DNA of 64,000 bases from positions 1,678,956 to 1,742,955 of the forward strand of contig JAXGNG010000001.1 in NCBI GenBank assembly GCA_040768125.1. The letters are read 5' to 3'. Both the position numbers and the translations under genes were made by a program. Source of the stretch: RBG-16-49-21 sp040768125 (GTDB taxonomy: Bacteria > Spirochaetota > UBA4802 > UBA5550). The notes below the pieces were generated by a model, which was not told the origin of the DNA, did not search any database, and saw nothing but the letters and a program-made list of their open reading frames with translations. Positions 52,596 through 60,749 of this stretch are shown in pieces. Each line of letters begins with the position of its first letter. Position 1 is the first letter of the stretch.

Positions 52596-52689
52596 CCCCT
52601 CACCCCCCGGTCCCCTCTCCCATTAAGAAATGAAGTAAGGAGAGGGGGGCATACCCCCTCTCCCCCCGGGAGAGGGGAAGGGGTGAGGG
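52596..52689. repeat. GC-rich palindromic intergenic repeat (CCCTCACCCC type), copy 1
   Basis: CCCCTCACCCC (52596-52606) is inverted as GGGGTGAGGG (52680-52689), with inner CCCCTCTCCC/GGGAGAGGGG arms and a second nested hairpin. It fills the gap before the crotonase gene. Related elements occur at 57248 and 60178, always between genes. Elements of this kind are widespread REP-like sequences; they may affect mRNA stability. Confidence 0.7.
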
Positions 52690-52714
52690 CCTTATCTGCA
52701 AGGAGTGGACAACA

Positions 52715-53494
52715 ATGGCGGACAAATGCTATTACGAAGTCAATGAGCGTGGCGTCGCGCTGCTGAGGGTCAACAACCCGCCCATGAACGCCCTGGACGA
52801 GCCGACGATGCGACAGCTCGAGAGCTCGATGAAGAAAATCGCTGCCGACGATGCCGTGAAGGTCGTCGTCATCACGGGCGAGGGGGCCACCTTTATCGTC
52901 GGGGCTGACATCAACAAGGTGAAGGACGTCACGACGGCGGAGGAGGGCGTGGCCCTTACCTCCGAGGCCCAGGGGATCATCAACCTGATCGAGGACCTCC
53001 GCAAGCCGGTGATCGCCGCAATCAACGGCCTCTGCCTCGGTGGCGGAACCGAGCTGGCCATGGCCTGCCACATCCGGATTCTCGGCGACCAGGCCCAGAT
53101 GGGCCTTCCCGAAATTCTGCTGGGAATCATGCCCGCCTTCGGCGGCACCCAGCGCGCCGCGCGGATACTCGGCCCGGCGATGGCCCTCGAGGTGATGCTC
53201 ACGGGGAAATTCCTACCCGCCGCGGAGTGCGGGAGGATCGGCCTGGTGAACCGGGTCGTTCCCCACGCCACGGTGATGGACGAGGCGATGAAGCTCGCCA
53301 AGGAACTTTCATTCAAGGGGCCCCTGGCCGTAGCCGCCATCATAGAGGCCGTCATGGATGGGGGCAGGATGTCCATTGCCGATGGCCTGAAGCTCGAAAG
53401 CGAGCTCTTTGGACGACTTGCCGGGAGCGAGGATAAGAAAGAGGGAATCGCCGCGTTTTTCGAGAAGAGGAAGCCTGTTTTCAAGGGGAAATAA
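52715..53494 (+). CDS. Enoyl-CoA hydratase/isomerase (crotonase) family protein
   Basis: 259 residues. The crotonase fold is clear: NNPPMNALDEP, the oxyanion-hole segments IVGADINKVKDV and INGLCLGGGTELAMACH, and GLPEILLGIMPAFGGTQ. Both acidic residues used for water addition are present (Glu in GTELA and Glu in LPEI), so it is likely to hydrate an enoyl-CoA. GGAG precedes the ATG. It lies between module A and the acyl-CoA synthetase, giving a coherent activation, hydration and cleavage order. Confidence 0.9.
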   Translation: MADKCYYEVNERGVALLRVNNPPMNALDEPTMRQLESSMKKIAADDAVKVVVITGEGATFIVGADINKVKDVTTAEEGVALTSEAQGIINLIEDLRKPVIAAINGLCLGGGTELAMACHIRILGDQAQMGLPEILLGIMPAFGGTQRAARILGPAMALEVMLTGKFLPAAECGRIGLVNRVVPHATVMDEAMKLAKELSFKGPLAVAAIIEAVMDGGRMSIADGLKLESELFGRLAGSEDKKEGIAAFFEKRKPVFKGK

Positions 53495-53515
53495 TCCAAC
53501 TTTGGCGAGGGGGCT

Positions 53516-55342
53516 ATGACAACAACAGAAAAGACCATCAACGATGTTTTCCGCAATCGTGTCGCGAAATTCGGGGACAGGGTCGCCGTCGAGAAGAAAC
53601 TCCGGGGGACATGGTACAGCGCCACATGGAACGAATATCTGGAGCGCGCAAGGGCCACGGGACTTGGGCTTCGCTCCCTTGGCGTTGAAAAGGGACAGAT
53701 GGTGGCCATTCTTTCGGAAAACCGGCTGGAATGGGTCTATACCGACCTGGGAACCCTCGGGATAGGCGCCGTGGTGGTCCCCGTGTACCCCACCCTGGTG
53801 GCCGAGGAGATCGAGTACATTGTCAACAATTCCGAGACCAGGGTCATAGTCGTGGAGAACAGGCTCCAGCTCAACAAGGTCCTCGAGGTAGTGGATAAAT
53901 GCCCGTCCCTTATAAAAATCGTGGTCATGGAGGAGGGGGACGCATCGGGTCATCCCAAGGTAATGAGCTTCACGGAACTCATGGAAAAGGGCCGCGAACT
54001 GCACGCGAAGGAGCCCGGGCTCTTTGAGAAGCTTTCGGGCGAGGTTACGATTGACGACCTGGCGACCATAGTCTATACCTCGGGAACCACGGGGCTTCCC
54101 AAGGGCGCCATGATCACCCACGGCAACATATTCTGGGTCGTCCAGTCCCTCGATGCCATACGGCCGCACTTCGCCTCTGACAGGGACTGCACTGTTCCCT
54201 TCCTTCCGCTCTCCCACGTCTTCGAGCGGATCGCCGGGCACTACTACGGGATGTACTGCGGGATCACCGCATCCTACGCGGAGAGCATCGATACGCTCCT
54301 GGCCGATTTCGAGGAGAAGCGTCCCACGATGATACTCGCCGTGCCACGGGTCTGCGAGAAGGTCTACCAGAAGATCATGGCCCAGGTGAAGGAGCAGTCT
54401 CCCCTCAAGCAGAAGATATTCGCCTGGGGCCAGAAGGTGGGGAACAGGATCAGCGAACTGCGGGAAAAGCACAGGGGGATACCATTCTGGCTCAAGCTGA
54501 AATACAAAATCGCCTATGCGCTGATATTCAAGAAGCTCCAGGAGAAGCTCGGGGGGCGGGTGACCTGGATGACGGCATCGGGGGCCCCCACGGCGGAGGA
54601 GATCATCCGCTTCTTCAACGCCGCGGGCATCACGGTGATCCAGGGCTACGGGATGACCGAGACGACCGCACCGGCCACCATGCAGTCCCTGGGAGACTAT
54701 CGGATCGGCACGACCGGCAAGCCCCTTCCCGGCCAGGAGATCAAGATCGCCGACGACGGCGAGATCCTCATCAAGGGCGGGAACGTTATCAAGGGTTACT
54801 GGAAGCTTCCGGATGAGACCAGGGAGGCCTTCACACCCGACGGCTATTTCATGTCGGGGGACATCGGGGTCTTCGATGACGAGGGGAACCTTCTCATCAC
54901 GGACCGGAAGAAGGACCTGATCATCACCTCGGGGGGAAAGAACGTGGCGCCCCAGAAGATCGAGAACCTCTTCAAGAGCGATCCCCTCTTCACACAGTTC
55001 ATAGTTATCGGCGAGAAAAAGAAATACCTCACGGGCCTGTGCAACATCAACCTCGAGGAGGCGGCCCGCCTTGCTAAAATTGAGGGAATCGCCTTTAACG
55101 ATCCCGCCGAACTAATGGACGACCCGAAATTCATCGCCATCGTCCAGCGTCACGTTGACGACCGGAACGCCCATTTGGCGAAGTATGAAACGATCAAGCA
55201 GGTGCGGATCGTCAAGACCGAGTTCACCCAGGACGGGGGGGAGCTCACGCCGTCCCTCAAGGTGAAGCGGAAGGTGGTGCACGATAAATACGGATCGCTG
55301 ATAAACGAAATGTACGGCAAGGAGGATCATCTGCCCGAATAG
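53516..55342 (+). CDS. Long-chain acyl-CoA synthetase (AMP-forming)
   Basis: 608 residues, the size of long-chain fatty-acid-CoA ligases (FadD15/AAS group). Motifs: IVYTSGTTGLPKGAMITHGN, the LSHVFER segment typical of the long-chain group, GYGMTETTAPAT, the domain hinge DRKKDLIITSGGKN and a catalytic Lys in ELTPSLKVKRKVV. It would activate a fatty or other hydrophobic acid at the membrane face. GCGAGGGGG lies before the ATG. It follows the crotonase by 21 bp, so it belongs to the same transcript. Confidence 0.92.
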   Translation: MTTTEKTINDVFRNRVAKFGDRVAVEKKLRGTWYSATWNEYLERARATGLGLRSLGVEKGQMVAILSENRLEWVYTDLGTLGIGAVVVPVYPTLVAEEIEYIVNNSETRVIVVENRLQLNKVLEVVDKCPSLIKIVVMEEGDASGHPKVMSFTELMEKGRELHAKEPGLFEKLSGEVTIDDLATIVYTSGTTGLPKGAMITHGNIFWVVQSLDAIRPHFASDRDCTVPFLPLSHVFERIAGHYYGMYCGITASYAESIDTLLADFEEKRPTMILAVPRVCEKVYQKIMAQVKEQSPLKQKIFAWGQKVGNRISELREKHRGIPFWLKLKYKIAYALIFKKLQEKLGGRVTWMTASGAPTAEEIIRFFNAAGITVIQGYGMTETTAPATMQSLGDYRIGTTGKPLPGQEIKIADDGEILIKGGNVIKGYWKLPDETREAFTPDGYFMSGDIGVFDDEGNLLITDRKKDLIITSGGKNVAPQKIENLFKSDPLFTQFIVIGEKKKYLTGLCNINLEEAARLAKIEGIAFNDPAELMDDPKFIAIVQRHVDDRNAHLAKYETIKQVRIVKTEFTQDGGELTPSLKVKRKVVHDKYGSLINEMYGKEDHLPE

Positions 55343-55458
55343 GGCCTCCGGACCATGGAATCACACATGTCATCGGGACGTGTTGTCTAGGTCGTCCCGG
55401 CCGCCCGGGGCGCAAGCCCGCCGGCGGATCACTCTGGAACTAAAAAAGGAGCAGGAGT

Positions 55459-56454
55459 ATGAACAAGGCAGTTGAACTGAAACAGGGCCTTAACGAGCTC
55501 TTCACCGATCCCGACGCGGACCACGCCCGGGAGTTCTTCAGGCACAAGTCCCGCGCCATGGTCAACAAGGTGACCACGGTGGAGAACGCGGTGAAGACCA
55601 TGCTCAATGACGGGGACTACCTGGCCATAGGCGGGTTCGGCGCGAACCGCATCCCCACGGCGGTGCTGCACGAGATCGTGCGGCAGAAGAAGAAGAACCT
55701 GGCCTTCGCGGGCCACACGGCCACGCACGACATGCAGATCCTGGTGGGGGGCGAGTGCCTGGACAGGATCGACATCGCCTACATTATCGGCCTGGAGGCG
55801 CGGGGTCTCTCCCCGAGCTCCCGCCGGGCCATCGAGAGCGGGAAGATCAAGATCACCGAGTGGACCAACGCCACCCTCTCCTGGAGGATCAAGGCGGCGG
55901 CCATGGGGCTCTCCTTCCTGCCGGCGCGGAACATCCTGGGCACGGATACCTTCAAGTACAGCGCGGCGAAGGAGATGCTCTGCCCCTTCACGGGCCAGAA
56001 GTACGCGGCCTACCCGGCCCTGTATCCGGATTTCGCGGCGATCCACGTCCACGAGTGCGACATCTACGGCAACGCCCACGTCTACGGCGCCTCGGTCTCC
56101 GACCAGGACCTCGCGAAGGCCGCCAAGCGCGTGGTGCTCACGACGGAGCGGATCATACCGACCGAGGAGATACGGCAGAAGCCCCACGCGACCTTCATTC
56201 CCTTCTGGTGCGTCGACGCCGTCGTCGAGGTGCCCTTCGGGAGCTACCCGGGGAACATGCCCTACGAGTATTTCTCCGACGAGGAGCACCTGAAGAAGTG
56301 GCTCACCATCGAGAAGGACCCGGAGGAATTCAAGGCCTTCTTCAAGAAGCAGATCCTTGACACCAAGGATTTCTACGAATACCTCGAGCTCAACGGCGGC
56401 ATCGACAGGATACTGAAGCTCCGCGCCATCGAGCATCTGATCGACAAGAAATAA
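55459..56454 (+). CDS. CoA-transferase alpha subunit, glutaconate CoA-transferase/IpdA-like
   Basis: 331 residues. Class I CoA-transferase alpha-type signatures include DGDYLAIGGFGANRIPTAV, LAFAGHTATHDMQILVGG and DFAAIHVHECDIYGNAHVYG. The beta subunit is encoded 11 bp downstream. Relatives with this layout are glutaconate CoA-transferase and the steroid-ring hydrolase IpdAB, which opens the last ring in bacterial cholesterol catabolism. The sequence alone does not decide between transferase and hydrolase. AAGGAG precedes the ATG. Placement between the acyl-CoA synthetase and module B suits either activation or ring opening. Confidence 0.88.
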   Translation: MNKAVELKQGLNELFTDPDADHAREFFRHKSRAMVNKVTTVENAVKTMLNDGDYLAIGGFGANRIPTAVLHEIVRQKKKNLAFAGHTATHDMQILVGGECLDRIDIAYIIGLEARGLSPSSRRAIESGKIKITEWTNATLSWRIKAAAMGLSFLPARNILGTDTFKYSAAKEMLCPFTGQKYAAYPALYPDFAAIHVHECDIYGNAHVYGASVSDQDLAKAAKRVVLTTERIIPTEEIRQKPHATFIPFWCVDAVVEVPFGSYPGNMPYEYFSDEEHLKKWLTIEKDPEEFKAFFKKQILDTKDFYEYLELNGGIDRILKLRAIEHLIDKK

Positions 56455-56465
56455 GGAGGAGACCG

Positions 56466-57236
56466 ATGGCTGACTACAATCCGATGGAACTGATGATATG
56501 CGTGGCCGCGCGCAACCTCGAGGACGGCGCCACCGTCGTCGTGGGCACCGGCGCGCCCTGCGCGGCCGCCATGCTGGCCCAGAAGACGCATTCCCCTAAC
56601 CTCTGCATCATGTTCGAGGCCGGGGGCGTGGCGCCGATACTCCCCTCGATGCCGATCTCCGTGGGCGATTCGAGGACCTTCCACCAGGCGATCATGGCAA
56701 GCTCAATGCCGGACATCATGGAGACCTGCCAGCGGGGGATGGTGGACTACACCTTCCTCGGCGGGGCCCAGATCGACATGTACGGCAACATCAACTCGAC
56801 CATGATCGGGGACGACCACGCCAAGCCGAAGGTACGCTTTCCCGGCTCCGGCGGCGCCAACGACCTGGCCTCGCTCTGCTGGAGGACCATGATGATGACC
56901 GTCCAGGACGCCAAGCGCTTCACGGACAAGATCAACTTCATCACCTCCCCCGGCTATCTCCAGGGGGGGAACTCCCGTTATGACGCGGGCCTCCCGAAGG
57001 GGAGCGGCCCCTACCGGATCATCACCAACATGGCGATCATGGGGTTCGAGGAGGAGTCGAAGAGGATGAAGGTGCTGAACGTCAATCCCGGTTACAACCG
57101 GAAGGACATCCAGGACAACTGCGGCTTCGAGCTCCTCTGGGCGGACAAGCTCACGGACACCGATCCGCCCCACGAGGACGAGCTTCGTATATTGAGGGAG
57201 GAAGTCGACCCGCACCGGTATATTATCGGAAGGTAA
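56466..57236 (+). CDS. CoA-transferase beta subunit, glutaconate CoA-transferase/IpdB-like
   Basis: 256 residues. The beta fold has the DGATVVVGTGAPCAAAMLAQ segment and MFEAGGVAPILP, which carries the Glu that forms the enzyme-CoA intermediate in transferases of this class. Further conserved segments are FLGGAQIDMYGNINSTMIG and FPGSGGANDLASLC. It forms a heteromer with the product of the gene just upstream. Because the nucleophilic Glu is also kept in the IpdAB hydrolases, activity remains ambiguous. Confidence 0.88.
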   Translation: MADYNPMELMICVAARNLEDGATVVVGTGAPCAAAMLAQKTHSPNLCIMFEAGGVAPILPSMPISVGDSRTFHQAIMASSMPDIMETCQRGMVDYTFLGGAQIDMYGNINSTMIGDDHAKPKVRFPGSGGANDLASLCWRTMMMTVQDAKRFTDKINFITSPGYLQGGNSRYDAGLPKGSGPYRIITNMAIMGFEEESKRMKVLNVNPGYNRKDIQDNCGFELLWADKLTDTDPPHEDELRILREEVDPHRYIIGR

Positions 57237-57247
57237 GGAATATTACG

Positions 57248-57350
57248 CCCTCACCCCCGTCCCCTCTCCCAAAGGGAGAGGGGGGAACGCGTCGGGGTGA
57301 TTAGAATCCCTCTCCCTCGGGGAGAGGGTGCCCGCAGGGCGGGTGAGGGG
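57248..57350. repeat. GC-rich palindromic intergenic repeat (CCCTCACCCC type), copy 2
   Basis: CCCTCACCCCC (57248-57258) pairs with GGGTGAGGGG (57341-57350), with internal CCCCTCTCCC-AAA-GGGAGAGGGG and CCCTCTCC/GGAGAGGG hairpins. It closely resembles the element at 52596 and separates the CoA-transferase genes from the DUF35 gene of module B without an obvious break in the operon. Confidence 0.7.
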
Positions 57351-57369
57351 ATAATTAAGGAGATCAGTC

Positions 57370-57837
57370 ATGGCAGATCAATTCAAAGGCGTTGAGCCGA
57401 TGGTGTACAACAGCAAGATCAACGTCCCCTATTCCTGGTGGGCCGGCGATACGGCGGGCAAATTCTTCATTAACCTGCGCGATGAAAAGAAGATATTGGG
57501 AACGAAATGCAACTCGTGCAACCGGGTGTTCGTGCCCCCCCGCAAGATCTGCCCGACCTGCTTCACGGAGAATACGGAGTGGGCAGGCGTATCTGACGAG
57601 GGAACGGTGCTGACCTTTTCGGTGGCACGGCGCCAGTTCGCCGCCATACCCCGCGACAAAAAGGTCCCGGTGATATGGGGGCTCATCAAGCTGGACGGGG
57701 CGGATACCGCCCTGCTGCACTACCTCGGTGACGTGAAGCCGGAAGAGGTGACCATCGGCATGCGCGTGAAGGCGGTCTTTGCCGATGCGAGGAAGGGCAC
57801 CATCCGCGACATCTCGCATTTCAAACCGGTGAAATAA
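57370..57837 (+). CDS. DUF35 zinc-ribbon/OB-fold protein, module B copy 1
   Basis: 155 residues. The rubredoxin-like zinc ribbon has all four Cys (C47, C50, C61, C64 in CNSCNRVFVPPRKICPTC), followed by the OB fold with VPVIWGLIKLDGAD and the closing DISHFKPVK. It closely resembles the N-terminal domain of the gene at 51159 (YSWWAGDTAGKF versus YSYFPGRVGSKF). DUF35 proteins act as small partner subunits of thiolase-fold enzymes, and this one lies 15 bp before the alpha-type gene. Confidence 0.88.
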   Translation: MADQFKGVEPMVYNSKINVPYSWWAGDTAGKFFINLRDEKKILGTKCNSCNRVFVPPRKICPTCFTENTEWAGVSDEGTVLTFSVARRQFAAIPRDKKVPVIWGLIKLDGADTALLHYLGDVKPEEVTIGMRVKAVFADARKGTIRDISHFKPVK

Positions 57838-57852
57838 GGAAGGAGCGCAGAT

Positions 57853-58998
57853 ATGGACAGAGCGGCGATAATCGGCGTTGGAATGACGAAAATCGAGAAG
57901 AACAAGGTCCGCGAAACCTTCGCGGACATGGCCTGGGAGGCCGTGAACAAAGCACTGGCCGACGCGGGGATGACCATTGACGATATCGACAACGTGGTGA
58001 CCACCTCGAGCGACTTCTGGGACGGCAGGACGATTTCCTGCATGGCCGTGGGCGACGCGAGCGGGGCGGCGCACAAGAACGTTTCCTGCGTTGAGGGTGA
58101 CGGAACCTATGGCGCGTTTTACGGCATGACGAGGAGCCTGTCGGGTTCCTATGCAACAACCCTTATAACGGGCCATTCAAAGGGTTCGGAGAGCGTGTCG
58201 AGCCTCATCACCAACGCGGCCTTCGACCCCATTTACGAGCGGGGCCTGGGGATGGACATGGTCACCGCCTGCGCCATGCAGGCGCGGGCGTACATGCACC
58301 GCACGGGGACCACGCCGGAGCAGATGGCGCGGGTGTCGGTGAAGAACCACGGTAACGCCCAGAAAAATCCTATTGCGCAGCTTCCGATGAAGCTTACCGT
58401 GGATGACGTCCTGAAATCCGAGATGGTGGCGGACCCGCTTCGCAAGCTCGATTGCTCCCCCGTTTCCGACGGGTGCGCCGCCGTCATCATCGCACATGAA
58501 TCGATGGCGTCAAAATTCAAGCAGAAACCCGTGTGGATAAAGGGCGTTTCGTTCTGCGCCGACACGTTCTTTTTCGGTGACCGCGATCTTTCCCGGGCGC
58601 GGTCCCTCACCGAGGCCGCGAAGAAGGCCTACGCCATGGCCGGCATCAAGGACCCCAGGAAGGAGATCGACGTCGCGGAAGTATACGACGCCTTCACCTA
58701 CCAGGAGCTGATGTGGCTCGAGGAGATGGGCCTCGCCGAGGAAGGGACGGCGGGAAAACTTCTCGAGAAGGGAGAGTACGACATCGACGGCAGGCTTCCG
58801 GTGAACGCATCGGGGGGGCGACTTTCCGGCCATCCCGTCATTGCCGCCGGCCTCTACGGCATGGCGGCCGTGGTGCAGCAGATCAGGGGCGATGCCGGTG
58901 ACTTCCAGGTGAAGAAGGCGAAGACAGGCCTGGTGCAGGGCCTGAACGGCCTCGGCGGCCAGTCCCACTGCGTGTGGATTCTTGACAAGGACAAGTAG
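57853..58998 (+). CDS. Thiolase-fold protein, alpha type, module B (no catalytic cysteine)
   Basis: 381 residues, paralogous to the gene at 47587 (shared block KKAYAMAGIKDPRKEI versus QRAYAMAGVKDPRKEI). By the same alignment the nucleophile position holds Glu in SCVEGDGTYG; a Cys sits two residues earlier. Unlike module A it keeps the GHP motif (LSGHPVIAAG). An acidic group in place of Cys beside the retained His suggests an acid-base reaction, such as retro-aldol cleavage or hydration, rather than acyl transfer. It is flanked by a DUF35 gene and the beta-type gene, with gaps of 15 and 11 bp. Confidence 0.84.
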   Translation: MDRAAIIGVGMTKIEKNKVRETFADMAWEAVNKALADAGMTIDDIDNVVTTSSDFWDGRTISCMAVGDASGAAHKNVSCVEGDGTYGAFYGMTRSLSGSYATTLITGHSKGSESVSSLITNAAFDPIYERGLGMDMVTACAMQARAYMHRTGTTPEQMARVSVKNHGNAQKNPIAQLPMKLTVDDVLKSEMVADPLRKLDCSPVSDGCAAVIIAHESMASKFKQKPVWIKGVSFCADTFFFGDRDLSRARSLTEAAKKAYAMAGIKDPRKEIDVAEVYDAFTYQELMWLEEMGLAEEGTAGKLLEKGEYDIDGRLPVNASGGRLSGHPVIAAGLYGMAAVVQQIRGDAGDFQVKKAKTGLVQGLNGLGGQSHCVWILDKDK

Positions 58999-59009
58999 GA
59001 GGAGGCACC

Positions 59010-60167
59010 ATGGCGAAACGAGTTGCGATAGTAGGGACCGGCCAGACCTTCCATAAAAGCCACAGGCCCGACGTCAACGGCCAGGAACTGATCAACGAGG
59101 CCGTCGTGAGGGCCCTGAACGACGCGGACCTCACGATGAAGGACATCGACGCGATTGTTATCGGGAACATGGACCACTTCGAGGGGATCAACTACGTCGA
59201 TTGCTGGAGCGTCGACGGCTCAGGCGGCACGATGAAGCCGATCATAAAGCTTACCACCGGCGGCACCACGGGGTGCACCATCGCCATCGGGGGCTACCAC
59301 ATGGTGGGGTCGGGCATGTTCGACAGGGTCCTCGTGATCGGATGGGAGAAGAATTCCGAGTCGGACACAACGGGGGCCATCACCACGGCCTTCGATCCCA
59401 TCTGGGACCGCCTGGTCTTCGCCGGGGCGATCTCCGGCCTCGCGGCGGAGGCCCAGGCGTACATGGCCCGCTACGGCGCCACGGACAAAGACGGCGCCCG
59501 GGTTTCCGTGCGCGACCGGAAGCACGCGATGAACAACCCCCACGCCCAGCTCAGGAAGGAGGTGAGTCTCGAGGAGGTCCTGGCGTCCCCGATGCTGGCG
59601 GACCCGATCCATCTCCTCGACGTCTGTCCCCGTACCGACGGGGCGTGCGCAGTTATCATGGCGAGCGAGGACGTGGCGGAAAAGATCTGCCCTAAACCTG
59701 ACTGGATATGGGCCACGGCGAACCGGCATTCATACGCCTACCTGGGCGACGCCGATTACGGCAGGCTCACCAGCATGCGTGAGGGGTCCCAGGAGATGTT
59801 CAAGAAGGCGGGGATCAAGGAGCCGCGCAAGGAGCTTGATGTCATAGAACTTTATCAGCCCTATTCCTTCGGCGGGCTCATATGGATCGAGGACATGGGC
59901 ATAGTAGGGCCCGGCGAGGCGCCGCAGTATATCTGGGACGGCAACACCGACATGGGGGGCGAGCTTCCAATCAATCCCTCGGGTGGCGTCATCTCGTGCA
60001 ACCCCATCGGCGCCACGGGGCTCATCCGCTGCGCAGAGGCGGCCCTCCAGGTCATGGGAAAGGCCGAGGGACGCCAGGTGCCGGATGTTAACTTCGCCTT
60101 CAGCAGCGGCTTCGGCGGGTGCTGGTGGACCGATATGATCCTGCACGGCAAGAAGAAGCCGAAGTGA
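59010..60167 (+). CDS. Thiolase-fold protein, beta type, module B (no catalytic cysteine)
   Basis: 385 residues, paralogous to the gene at 48751 (both start VGIIGIGQT/AIVGTGQT, then a SHREDVN/SHRPDVN block). The nucleophile position is Gly in KLTTGGTTGCT, and GHP is replaced by CNP in SCNPIGATGL. It follows the alpha-type gene by 11 bp with GGAGGAGG before the ATG. The probable partner is that alpha subunit; the DUF35 genes on both sides would supply the zinc-ribbon component. Non-Claisen chemistry or a structural role is expected. Confidence 0.84.
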   Translation: MAKRVAIVGTGQTFHKSHRPDVNGQELINEAVVRALNDADLTMKDIDAIVIGNMDHFEGINYVDCWSVDGSGGTMKPIIKLTTGGTTGCTIAIGGYHMVGSGMFDRVLVIGWEKNSESDTTGAITTAFDPIWDRLVFAGAISGLAAEAQAYMARYGATDKDGARVSVRDRKHAMNNPHAQLRKEVSLEEVLASPMLADPIHLLDVCPRTDGACAVIMASEDVAEKICPKPDWIWATANRHSYAYLGDADYGRLTSMREGSQEMFKKAGIKEPRKELDVIELYQPYSFGGLIWIEDMGIVGPGEAPQYIWDGNTDMGGELPINPSGGVISCNPIGATGLIRCAEAALQVMGKAEGRQVPDVNFAFSSGFGGCWWTDMILHGKKKPK

Positions 60168-60177
60168 TACTACCGTG

Positions 60178-60258
60178 TCCCCCTCCCTTGACGGGAGGGG
60201 AAGGGGAGGGTGATTGTCAACGACCGCCCCCACCCGGCCTCCCCCATCAAGGGGGAGG
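60178..60258. repeat. GC-rich palindromic intergenic repeat, variant copy 3
   Basis: Two hairpins: CCCTCCC/GGGAGGG (60181-60187 and 60193-60199) and CCTCCCCC/GGGGGAGG (60238-60245 and 60251-60258). The composition and position resemble the repeats at 52596 and 57248, but the sequence differs (TTGACGGG and ATCAAGGG loops), so it is a variant or a second family. Confidence 0.6.
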
Positions 60259-60279
60259 AGATACAAAGGAGGAACGACA

Positions 60280-60744
60280 ATGGCAGAGAAGGAACATATA
60301 ATCATTGAATCCGGAGACGCGGAGCAGCCATTCAAGTACGCCGTGGGGATGTACGGAAGCAGGTTCTTCCGGGAGATACGGGATAACCGGCGGTTCATGG
60401 GGGTCAAATGTCCAGCGTGCGGCAAGGTCTACATACCCCCCCGCGGGGTCTGCGGCAATTGTTTCGTCGAGATGAATGAATGGGTGGAGGTGGGCCCCGG
60501 AGGATCCATCGGCACCTATACCATCCTGCGATACGCTTTCATCGACCCGGAGACGGGGGCGCAGAAGCCGGTGCCGTACGGGTACGGATTCATCAAGCTG
60601 GACGGCGCGGACACCCTGTTCCAGCATTACATCAACATAGAGGACGAGTCGAAGATACGGGTCGGCGCCCGCGTGGAGCCGGTATTCAAGAAGGAGATGA
60701 AGGGGAGCATTCGGGACATCGAGTATTTCAGGATCGTCGACTGA
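60280..60744 (+). CDS. DUF35 zinc-ribbon/OB-fold protein, module B copy 2
   Basis: 154 residues from ATG 60280, with AAAGGAGG about seven bases upstream; the frame is open upstream only through a GC-rich repeat. The zinc ribbon has all four Cys (CPACGKVYIPPRGVCGNC), followed by the OB fold with VPYGYGFIKLDGADTL and the closing DIEYFRIVD. It resembles the DUF35 domain at the end of the double-SCP2 protein in its longer PETGAQKPVPYG/DPLTGETRETPYG loop, so it is probably the module B equivalent of that domain without SCP2. Confidence 0.88.
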   Translation: MAEKEHIIIESGDAEQPFKYAVGMYGSRFFREIRDNRRFMGVKCPACGKVYIPPRGVCGNCFVEMNEWVEVGPGGSIGTYTILRYAFIDPETGAQKPVPYGYGFIKLDGADTLFQHYINIEDESKIRVGARVEPVFKKEMKGSIRDIEYFRIVD

Positions 60745-60749
60745 TCCGG

